A stretch of 64,000 nt of DNA, taken from NCBI GenBank assembly GCA_008508345.1, contig QNGE01000952.1:1-64000 (forward strand), read 5' to 3'. Position 1 is the first letter of the stretch. Each line of letters starts with the position of its first letter. This document shows positions 22,001 to 34,000 of the stretch, piece by piece. This DNA comes from Paragonimus westermani (Eukaryota; Platyhelminthes; Trematoda; Plagiorchiida; Troglotrematidae). The position numbers and the translations under genes are program-made. The notes under the pieces are model-generated. The model was not told the DNA's origin. It searched no databases and saw only the letters and a list, made by a program, of their open reading frames with translations.

Positions 22001-25000
22001 GTAGCCTCGCCCATTTTCGGGTTCAGTATCATGTGAGGAAGTACGTATATTGAGATTAGATGGTCTCCCTTCATACCAGGTGGTTTCATTTCGTGGGTTG
22101 AGGTTGTTCGAACACTTTTGCTAATGTTTACTCAGCACTCGTCAAAACGTCCTTGGGTTTTGCTCTCTGCATGAGGCCGTAATAGAGCAGGACGATGGGT
22201 AACCTATGATTTGGTTTAGGAGCATAGAGTTGGATATTGTGTTTAGCTCCTGAAATCCAAAGGGTGTGTGGTTATGAACACTAAGGGGTGTGACCACCAA
22301 ACATAATCAGTAGTGAAACTTTTTTGTGCTTATTGTCCCAACCGTCCCTAACTGTTATTTTTGCCCATGGTTCTGCATTAACACCCGGTGTGCTGACGGA
22401 TGTATATGTATTTAAAGTAATTGAAAAAGGGGAGCGCACACTGAGTAGTGAGCGATTTATTGTGACTTTTCAAATTCACACTACGATCCGTTATCAAACA
22501 AATAGATTTATCGGAATGAAATTATTCTGCCGCTCACCGTGTCCGCCTGTCGGTCTGTCTTCGCTTGTTTTTCGATTCAGTGTCGACAGTGCTGACATAA
22601 TGGCTGTCTGTGTCTACGTGTCGATTGAACGAACTCCATGAATTGGGGGCTTCCATTACAAGCCGTTCCGCTTTCATTTTTGCCCACGCGACCGCTTTCG
22701 CATGGTCTATGTTGACCTCGTGACCTGCTTCTGCGGACTGGTGCCACAGTTGTGATCTAGGGTCGGCTCATCACAACGCCTATTTGTATTCGTGCATGCG
22801 TATGCGCACCTATTTGCCTGTCTCCCCCACATACTATTGGTCACACCCGAGGCATGGAATCGCGTAGACCACTCCAAACTGTTCGTGTGGTTGTACATGG
22901 TCCTTAGCGTTCATCAGAGGCGAACTGAATGTTGAGTTTGACTTGTGTGATAATGGGATGCCCAGTGGTCGGAGCATCATTTGTACTGTTTCAGATGTAC
23001 CGTGAATATATGGCACTGTTATTCGTGTTTTGAGTTTTGTACATTCACTTCTTGTGGACCCTCTGATAGATGTCTCTATGAAACTACTTAGGTACCCATT
23101 GAAAACGAACAGTTTGAACAGGTGTTTTTGTTCTTGTCTTCTGAGTTCGGATAAGCTACAGTGTGTGTCTGCACGTCGAAATAATGCTCGCACGTAACTT
23201 TTGGGTTGACAGGCTGGATGATTGCTATCGAACCTGAGAATGATATCAGTTGTCGATTTACGATAGACACTAGTTTCAAGCTTGCCATCAGGTCTTATGA
23301 TCAATTGGTTGAGAAACGCTTGGTGTGAGTTCTCTTCTTCACGTGTAAAGATTACTCCATGTATTACGTCATTCAAACAACTGTGGGATTGGTCAATCCG
23401 AGTCCGAGGTGAAACAGCAAATGTGTCGTCCACATGTCGAAGCGACACCTTAGGTTTGAATGTCTGAAGGGCTTCAAATTCGAAGTGTTTCATTACGAAG
23501 TCGGCAAGTAATCCCGATATATCTAAGCCCATTGGTGTGCCTCTGTTCTGCAAGTAGACTCGGCCGTCAAAGTGTAGGTAAGTCTACATCCAGAGCTCAA
23601 CAATTTGAATCAATTCCTTTGGAGAGAGATTCGTCCTATTGTGGAGGCTGTCGTCCTCAATTATCAGAAGCTTTAAATTTTCTATCGCAAGTTCCTTCGG
23701 TGTTTTAGTGAAAACCGACGTAAAATCGAAGGAAACCAGTGCATCGTCTTCCAATTCCAGACCCTTAATCTGTCTGAGGAAATCTGCTGAGCTGTTTGCG
23801 TCTTGTTATATATATGTATATATCTGCCGTTGAGGAGTTGGTGTTCGATTCTTTGGTGAATTGGAGTTCAAGTAACACCTCATTAATGTCTTCATGGTAA
23901 ATACCCATCTTTAAGCGTCTTTTGACAGCAAGCGTATTTTCCACGTTTGTGTGCCACGATGTTCCAGGGTATTTCTGGGAAGCAGTTCTCTCAAAGAAAT
24001 TCATAATGGCTTCAGTTGGCAGCCTTGACAGTGATGACTTTATTAATACTCCTTGTTTTTGGTGATACACAGTATCTTCAAATTGTAGGCAGGTTTGCGT
24101 GGAAAGTCTTAACACGACGTCGACGGTAGACAGGTTTATGTGTTCTTTTCATTTTGGATTTTCCTGCCGCATATCGGTTAGTGCTGTGAGTACCAGTTTG
24201 TTTACGATGCAAGTGGCCAGCGAGCAAACACCGAACAACATTATGGCTTTCTCTATTCAATACTTCAGACCCCGTACCTTGTTGAAGAAGTCGGAGGCAC
24301 TTCCTGTACATGAGGGACAATTTATGTGTGTTAGCTGACATGGCCCGTAGAAGAATCTCGCCAATTTGTCTTGCCGATTATGCCGTACTTTCATTCACAA
24401 CTCGGTTGTTAGTTTTCAAAGTGTAGGCGCCTTGGTCCTGAATGTTTAAATGTAGACTTAGCTGTTCTGAGTAGTTAGGTCCCTTGTCTTCCTTTTGTTT
24501 TTCCTTCTGTTTATACAAGTTCGGCTTTTTTCATGATTGTTTCGCGGTTGAGCATCGGTGAGAATCACTGATATGTTGCTGTCTATAATGATGGTGATTT
24601 TATGGCTTGTAGCTCCTGTTGAAACGGGCGAGGGTACATTGTCTTCGTGAATTATAAACGGCCCGTAGAATTTCGGAATGGGGTTTTTAGTGAGTTTCTG
24701 TGGCAGTTAAGCATTAGTGTGAACCACTGATGTATTGCTGTCTATGTTGATGGTGATGAGTGAGTTTGAGTTCCTTGGAGTTGTCATGGATTTTCTTGTG
24801 AGGCAGTAGTTTTCCGTTCAGTTCATTCTTTAAAGTTTTGGTTGGATCTTGCCTTTCCTGCAGTTTCATATAAACTCTATGATTATTGAACAAGTCTTGG
24901 GACATCGATACCCGGTCACCTCAGCTTAGTAAACCAGTGAAGATAACCTTGTCAGATGGTAGGATATCGGTGCTTCAATAGCCTGACGATTTCATGGCGG

Positions 25001-28000
25001 ATTTCTCTTTATTGCTATTGATTACAGTGGTCTATCCTTTGCTGTTTACCACGAAAAGATCATTTGCCATTAAGGACACTTATCTTCTGGTGGTTTCAAT
25101 TAAGTCCTCAATATAGTCCTTTATTCATTCTCATCTCATTTTTTTGTTTGGATTAGTTTAATCTTTCAAGTATCTTCAAATGGGACAGACTTATTTAGTT
25201 GTATGCTCTGTGAGTGGTGGTTACGGCAATTACAATGGTGCAGGTGTAATTAGTGGTCACATTCGGAGCCTTCACAAGTCGTGTTCTTTTTTAAATGTCT
25301 ATCAAACTTTGAGTGCGTTGCGACCTAATTCGGGTGCTGTCATGATTAAATGTAGAAGTCGAACATCGAGTGATGTGCATTTATTGTGACGTCTCACATT
25401 CACGCCAGAATCCGTTGTCAAACAAAGTGACTTTTACATGGTATGTGTGTATTGTGTGTATGTACATATTCGTGACTGTTTGCTTGTTTACAAGGTTTGC
25501 TGGACTGCACCTGTTCTCGTCTTTAATGAGGAACTGTTGGAGGTATCGGAGAAGTCCATCCACCTTAGGAGCTGTCTTGGTGTTAGTAGTGTCTGATGAA
25601 CGCAGAAGTGATAGCTAAATCTCTCGGGCGGCGTTTGCCAACTTGCACCATCTGTGACACCGATGTGCTCAATCTTTCAGTGAAAAGGTGACTCATTCAC
25701 GCGAGGGACATCTGCTTTTGGCAATCACTGTCTCCGCGGGATAATCGGCCTCTGGTAAGAACACTGCCTCAGCAGTGACGAGGTTTTCCGACATGTTAGG
25801 AATGCCAACTCATCACCTGCCACACTGTGCTTCGTTTGCGAGTGGTGGGTCAGGCTGAACCCGGCACTCTAGTGGCCAGCATGTGACTTGGATTTGGGAC
25901 GCAAAATTACTGACGAAACTTTCTTCACCGGGGCGTTTCCGTCTTCTTGACTGGGGTCCCTACGAAAAGTATGCACGCTTTTTTGAGCTCATGTGTTGAG
26001 TGAAAACCAACGATGCCTGTGTCTCAGGTCTCCATGTACTGTGTTCTGATTGCTTTTCTTTTCTGTCCACTTCGTTTTTCATCTTGCATAACCCGATTTT
26101 CTTGTCCATTTTTCATTGCATGTTTACCAAGTACACAATATGTACTATATGTATGTTGTAGCCAACACTAATTAGGTCCTGGCAACATTTGTTATTTGTA
26201 TCTTCACGTTCCGTTTGGGATTGTTCACGATGACTGTAGAACACTAATCGGCGGTGCGTTCCGAACAAACGCGAGAAAATCGTCCTTAGTTTTTTGTGTT
26301 TGAATTTTCACGCATGTTTCATACAAAAGACACACCACTGGTTGGTCGTAAAGCTCATTGAAACGAGAACGTCGAACTAACCTTATTTTTGTGTAACGGT
26401 GCATTGGTTTCCAACATCAAAGGCGTTTCCTGGCTTATTTTAAGCGCGGAAACGAACCACACGAGCACTGGGATTGTTCATCAGCACGCATTTGGAGAAT
26501 AAACCATCAGTTAATTGAACAAAAATACTTTTGCTGGTAGCGTCGTACGTTCAGAATAATGCCAAAAAAAGATTAGTTACAGACACGACTGGTGATTGAC
26601 GAAGATCGCAAGGTGATCAGACGCTTGCGTCGTCACAAATTAAAACCTTACCGAGTGGAGTTAATAGATGTAGATTGTCAAGTTGGAAACAGCGATCATA
26701 CATACCATAAATGTTATTCCACATGGTTACGTGTTCCGATTGGTGGCTTACCTTTGTTCCGGTAAATATAGATTAGTTCCGTTTTTTTCATAGTTTATGA
26801 TTTATTAATGTCGAATCCGTGTTCGGTTAGATTTGTTTCGAACCGATTCTTAGCCTATAACCTAGGTTCTTCTTATGATTGTATGATAGATAATCACCAG
26901 TGTGGACCACTAACATGTTATGGTTGATAACTTGCAACATTCAGTTTACTTCTGCTGGCTTGTCAACATGTTCCAAATCCTTTTTGTTATATGAGCATTT
27001 ATTTAAGTGGATAATGACCCAGTGAATCAGCGAACTAAATAAGAAAGACCCTTTCCATGACCCCCTAATTTGTTTACTTTTTACTGCCTATTGTCGCACA
27101 ACTTTTAGAATCACACGTACATGTTGCTCAAAATTGATTGGGAACGTTCACGGTAATTAAAACGTAAAACTACGATCCCGTTTACTTGTCAGTGATCTTT
27201 CCGATGACTACCATCCACGTGTCCAGCCACCCAACAACGGTTCATTCAAACTGGTTCACCACGCAGTCTGATTTAGCATGCCATTTTTTCATGTCACACC
27301 TCTTTTTTTACTGTTCCTTTCTCAATCTATCCCATAAATTGCTCTCTCAGGCGTCACGAATGTTGAGCAATGAGGTTGCAGAACACGGTTGGTCTTAAGT
27401 TAGAGATTGACCAAACTTACGTGGATTTTTATGGTCCGTTCATTTGCTTCACGTTTAACGAGTTAGTTACTCAGGCATACAGTCTTCTTAACTTATGACG
27501 ATTGTTGAGCTTATGCAACTGTCTACAGTAATGTAACGAAGTGCTTGTTCACTGGTTTGGTCTTGTCCATCATGTATTTTCTTCTGTCCGACAGTTCTTA
27601 TCACTGGATGAGGATCTGCACGTGGAACATCGATTTCAATCACCACATGTGCACAAGTTTACTTTAAAGCACTACAGCATGTTCAAGGCTGTTTGGGATT
27701 GGATAATTTTAGTCCTTATCATTTACACCGCCATAGCGACACCATTTGTCACCGTGTTCCTGACTAACCACGGAAATAAGTACGCAAAACTGATTTCGGT
27801 AAGCATTCTTCGGTTTTCATTTTTGTTTCTGGCGTCCGTTTTTCAGTCTTCGTTATGGACACTTTTCAGGAATTATTATGGTGTTTCATTTTTGTAGTCC
27901 CTTACTTTCTGGTTACTACCTATCTTTTTTGTGTAGTTTAATGATTATCACAGAGGTAAGATAAAACATAGAATCAGACTAGTTTAGATCAGACAAGGGC

Positions 28001-31000
28001 GACGGAGCGCGAAGTGTCATTGTTGTGACTTGTTCTGGGTGCATGTTTAACAACGCGAATGTCAGTCAGTTATCATTCGTGTTAACTCTGTAGTTAATAA
28101 CTAAGACCATCCTACGTTTTAACCTTCTGAATGTTCAAGGTTGCTCATTGGTAACGACACTGACTACCAATAACGCTGGTCTGTTTTCGAGATCTTTGGG
28201 AAACCTGGTAGTCCGTACACGACCTGTTGTGTTCCATTATGCCAATCACGTTATGGTTTTCTAATTAGAACGTAAGTAGCTTAAGTGTGTTCAAGTGTTT
28301 TCTAATCGGGGGACGTGTTCGCTGTGCATGTTTAATTTGTAACGTCCTTATATATGTTATGTGCGTTGAGCTTGATACAATGTAGGTATTATTTTATTTG
28401 CATGTTATGGCCATGGTTAGAGGAATATCTCACAGCAATTTGGTTAATGTACACACGTTCTTTTCGAAAGACGGGGCTTCTTGTTTTCAAGGTTAAACGA
28501 TTGCTAACTAATTTTTATTGTTTTCTTTCGTTTTTTACTTTTTTCAACAGTTTAGGAACAGTTCATCTAGTTCCGACTCGGGTTTGAACAGCAGCGCTTC
28601 TGACACAGAGTCAACCGAATCTTTCAGTCTGTTGCGCACGGTTGAAATTCTTGTGGATATAATGTTCTTTGTGGATATTTTCATCAATTTTCGCACTACG
28701 TATGTGAACAAAAATGATGAGGTTGTATCCCATCCAAGGCGGATCGCCACACACTATGTCAAAGGCTGGTTCTTCATCGATCTGGTTGCCGCAATTCCAT
28801 TTGATCTAATATTTTTTCAATCTTCTGGTGATCAGGCAAGCAAATTTGTGTCCATGGTCTTGTCACACGCGAAACTTTTATGCCCCATAGTTACATGCTA
28901 CGTTTGCTAGGGTATAATAACAACTATGCCTTTCAAAATTAGTGGTGTTGGCTTGATATCATCTTTAAATTTGAAATCTAGACTGACCGTCGTGCCATGC
29001 TATTAGGGGATTTTTGTTTTAGACGTCCATAGTGTCATATTTCGTTTTGTGTTCTTATTTCATGTTCGTTTCAGTCTCTCGTTTGTCATCAAAAACTACC
29101 TCTTCATTATTTCTTGCGCTTGTTTCCCGCCCTTTTGTCTGATTAAAAATAGGCCAGCGCTAGTGTATTGTACGCCTCTCCACTACATTAGGCACCGGCA
29201 GCAACGTACGTCAGGGCGCTCAGGTTATCCATTCGTTCGGTTTCACCATAGACAAAGTGATGGAAGATTATCTGCAGCACTCTAACGAAACCGGCCTAGA
29301 TCTCCCACTTGGTAGAAGACGGATAGTATGGATAAAGCAGACGACATAGTGTTGCTCCTCGAACATTTTCACGCAGCATCAGACATTAGACGGTCCTTCT
29401 CGCCATGCCTTACGTTTCATTTTGTCGCTCCACACTGCGAATTACTTCGCCAGTACCGCAGGGATTACGCTGGTTCTACTTTCTGACACACACATATATA
29501 ACACGAAAAGATCGTTTAAAGGGATAGACATGCCGCATAATATGGCATAGAGAAAAAGATTTGCGCAGGATAATGACGGAAAAAGTTGTAGGGAGAAGGA
29601 CAAAAAATGAGATCGGTGCCTACAGAGGTTCGCAACACAACGGTTTTTAGCCTCCATTATTCACCATAATGTACAAAGTCCTTAACCAGAAGTGTTCATT
29701 TTCCTTTGGACTCCTAAGTAGAAACCGGAAACCATACGGAAGTAGGCCACCGTGCCAGCGCTTGCATGCGACTATGCGCTAGCCACCTGACTGCTGTTTT
29801 CAGCCTATTCCACTGCTCTCATCCAAGGCACATTCCGGGAAGCGGTGGGTTGGGATTCGTGGCATTGTTGGCGAGGCCAAGGATGTGTATGAGGCGGGAT
29901 CGTTATGCTCAGGAGTCACCAGTCTGTCCCGATGACTCACCAGAGAGCCTCTTCATTGCTCAATGTTCCCACTCCATGCCTCTAACACTTCATAGACACA
30001 GGCGGTCGAAAACGGGTGCTGTGAACATTCTCCACACGCCTTAAAGCTGTATAGTAAGACCGCCATCACATTGTCATTATATACATGGCATTTCACTGAA
30101 AGACAGACCATACTGGCGCCACAGATGGTGTAAGTTGACAAACGTTGTCCGGGCCCTAACCGCACGACTTATGATCACGTCAAACATTCCACCAGCGCTT
30201 GTACAGCTCCCAAGTCAGATGAAATTCCTGACTACCTTCCACGGATTGCCACCAAGGATTAGGTAAACGTAGGGTCCTACAAATTTTGAAGCAACTTCTT
30301 GCACTTTGAAGCTAAAGGAGTCATAGCAGACGGACAATCTGAAGCTTCTGATATGCCTAGATCCTTCTGGGCTTCCTTGGAACCCGTTCGGCGAGTGACG
30401 TATCGTCTATACATTTCATGCATCACAGTCGGACACCTGGCTGCACTTCCACACCATGTTATTGACAGTATGTCCGGTAATAGGTTACTTTCAGTATTTC
30501 GACATACTTGTCGGGCACACCGAAAGTGCGGCTCTGTGAACGGTATCAAATACCCCTTTGATGCCCAAAAAGACAACTGTCACCCTTGGATATGGGTGGC
30601 GGAGTTGACGTATTTGGTTGAGTGGAGATGTGATGGGCTCGAGGTAGGAAGGCACTCACTCTGAAGCTTGTTTCAGTCTGGCGCTCGTGTTGCGAGTCTC
30701 TGTTTGCATCGTTGCAGTTTCTTCTCTATCCCCCTGCGCTTTTTTCACCCTTCACCTTACGGATTACCTTTCTTCTTTCCACATTGCGACACATTTGTCA
30801 CGCTATATGATCGTTGTGTTAAACGTTGTATTTATATAATCAGCATATAATCAAAATAATGATTGAATCCCTGTTTCCTCTCCGCTTGTGTTGTTCGCGC
30901 GTTGCTGTTAATCTACGAAGTACAATGGCCGCTAGCAGCTTCCTCTCAGTATGAACCGAGTTAATCACGGTGGGTTGTGCACGAATTGTCTGAATTGTGA

Positions 31001-34000
31001 TTAAAGGTGGGGATGACGTAGGCTAAGCTCCAGTCATTTGAAACAACTTCACTGATCCGGACTTCCCTGAGCAGAGGAGCCATCTCTTTGACGAAGGTTG
31101 GACCTCCATCTATAGAAGGAGCAGGAAGGAGTTGGTTTGGGCTACATGCTCCGTGGCGTTTCACGAACCTGATTCTAAATAAGACTTATTTCCGAGGACG
31201 GAGAAACGTCAGTGCAGCAATAAGCACAGGGATGCCCGGCGCAAGCGGCCGTTTGAACGGCTTTTGGAAAGGCTCAGCTTACCTTCTCAAACGTCGTTAC
31301 GAGTTAAAGATAAGGTCCCTGTAGGCTTCACAGATTTCCTCGGTGTACTTGCAGTATATATTGGCCGCGCGAGTGTATGGGAAATGAAATAGAAGCTTAT
31401 GGTGGCTTCTGCCCACTTGTTATATCTGACGCCAATGAGGCCCCTCTCCGAAGCTTCAGGAGCACTTTGTAAGCTATCTGAAATGCCGGTTTTATCTCAC
31501 GATCGCAAAACATGTCTACTTTAGACATCTGAAATTGTGTCGTCCTCAGACATTCTACAAAGGATGTCTATTTGTGGTCGAAATAATCGAGTAGCATCTG
31601 CAGGTAAGCAGGTATGAAATAAATAAGCAGTTACTTAATTGTTTGCGTGAGACTTTCATTTGCTCGATTTTTTATGCTGTCATGTGGTGAGGACAGCCGA
31701 TTGGCTTTAGTCGCCAGATGGACGAACGCTGCCTGGATGTGAGCTAATTACTGAATCGTATTCATCTCTGTGGCCGAGACCCTCGTATATAATGCTTGTA
31801 TGCGTTTTGTTTCTCCGTATGTTGGGAAACGTGACCTGTTCACAACGAAACTGTCAATAGACTTGATGTGTTGTCTCCGCCATTTAATCCACACCAAATG
31901 GACTGATCGTGTGAGCAATACGGTCTAACGCTGTCTAACGCTGGGGTTACGTTATCAGTTGGTCAACCAATCACTTTTATCCTGCCGGGTATTATGTACT
32001 AAGACCAATAACATTTGGGTAAAGCCACGTAATGGTGAGATATCAACGTGGTCATGAAATGTGAAAACCTTGACTGTTCCGCTGAACAAAGTGGTGAATG
32101 TCGCTTGCCTGGCTGGTATAATGGTGGTAACTGAAATCGCCTGTTAGAAACGCTTTCCGAGATGCGATGTACCGCAGTCAATAGCATACATGCATTCTAT
32201 TTCTTCTAGTTCTAGTTCTTCCGCCTAGTCTTATTCGACCACTATTTTTAACACTTCCGGCAGCGTTTTTTCTGTGATATATTCCAAGTCACTGTTGACG
32301 TGATCGATGACCCATTGGTGTTGTGATGATGTTGTAGGTACCGTGAAATCGAATATTTGACTTTAAGTGGACGGTTCTCAATAACTCAGAACCATTCAAT
32401 CCGCTCTTTTTTCTTCATTCGAGAGGTTTTGCTTTTGTTGGTTTGGAAGTTATAAGTTTCATTCACCGGTTTATTTCTATCTATGGTAATACGTTATGAC
32501 AGTGTTTCATTCCTATTTTCCTGTTCATTTGTTCGCTTGCTAACCTGGAGATCTTTCTCCTCGTCTCTTTTTCCTGTCGTCCCCTTCAGCATGCTACTGC
32601 TTCGATGAGCTGGTTCCCCCATGTTTAGGTGGTCCACTGTTTTTATCTGGGTGCTTTGGTCTTTGATTACCACTTGCTTTTGTGCTTTTTTACTACCTCA
32701 TTCATGTTTCCCCTGATAACCATTTGTATCTTGCTGTGTTAGATTTTTCCACTTTCTGGCAAATTCATGATGAGTTAAATGAGTTTACACCGCTTTGATT
32801 GTCTTACATTTGGTTTCGTGTAGCTTGTTAGGCCATATGTATGTTGACAACCTTCAGGTTGCTTATTGGTAGTGACGCGGAATATCAACCTTCATGTTAC
32901 ATGCTCCATTCCTCCAGTTACCCTGAATGTTTCTGGTTAGATATGAACAGCCTTATTGTTTATGGATCATTTATGACGCAGCAGATCGCGCGATACTAGC
33001 ACGGGTTGTTTGTTTCATCCATACATCGTTACTCTCTGTTTTCGTGATGTCATTTGTGTGGTGTGTGTACTCCTGCGAACCTGCCGGACCAAATGTGTTA
33101 CCGGTTAATCATGACAGCAGATGCGCAATCTTCTGTTCTGGTCTTCGCGTTCATTTTTTCAATCTATCCTTGCTTGCGCTTGGTGTGTTATATATAATGC
33201 ATTCCTGATAAGTTCCTTAACCCTTCAGACACGTTGATAACCTTTTCATTCAAGTTGGGATCGAGCTCGAGTGATTCCATTCGGAACAGTGCTTCTATCG
33301 CACAGGTTTACTTGAGAGTGGTTACGGTAATTGGAGTCTCCCTTTCGTGCAACTTGGAGCGTACAGCTTGTGTGTTAGCTGTTCACTTGTTTATCTGTTT
33401 TATAGTACCCACCGAGAAGACCTTCCAACTTATAAGAGCGTAACAATTAGTAGGGACTTCATCACAGACAACCATTTATGGTTCTTTGTTGCCCATGTTG
33501 GTGCCACTCTACTTTCATTGAGGTATGCTTATTGATCACTGAGAAAACTGGTGGGATACCAACGTGGGACGTGCAAAGAATGTTTAGTTGCTTTCACAGC
33601 TGATTTGTCGCCAGATCCAACATTTGCGATTGATTGATCAGAGAAAGCTGTAAGAACTTATACGGGTTATACCGGTGTCATCTTCGGAAACCGAGCTAAT
33701 GAGAAAGTGAGGGATTGTTATACTTGATTCTGAGACAGGGCTGCTTGTTGAATAGATCGATGACGAAGCTCAACTTGTCGGCCGGCAATTTTTTCGATAT
33801 TCCAAAACGTGTCAAACAAGCTTTCTAATAGGATAACATTTCAATGCGTTTTTCCAAGTGAGTAAAGGGGTAGATTTATGGTTGAATTTTTCACCCAGCT
33901 GCTTTGTAGCCCTGATGTATATTCAGCTGATAGTCTGAAGTGCTATAGACATAGTTTCATTCAAATAAAACCAATGGTGCGTACATCAGTTACACACTCC

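Larger units (their letters stand above)
20279..27594 (+). other. ERG channel intron 6, 7.3 kb, rich in retroelements
   Basis: Contains a perfect 31-bp hairpin at 20,436-20,539, RTE-like fragments at 21.73-22.2 and 25.49-25.93 kb, and two overlapping PLE copies on the opposite strand at 22.6-24.9 kb. I see no extra coding exon. 25,940-27,594 has nothing recognisable. Confidence 0.85.

Noticed and set aside
23810..23830. TA-rich run as a functional tandem repeat
   Set aside because: Short and located exactly where PLE copies 2A and 2B meet; treated as junction sequence.
28836..28910. Extension of channel exon 8 past the GC donor
   Set aside because: It would lengthen the S3-S4 loop and soon meets a stop; the GC-AG junction keeps the family length.
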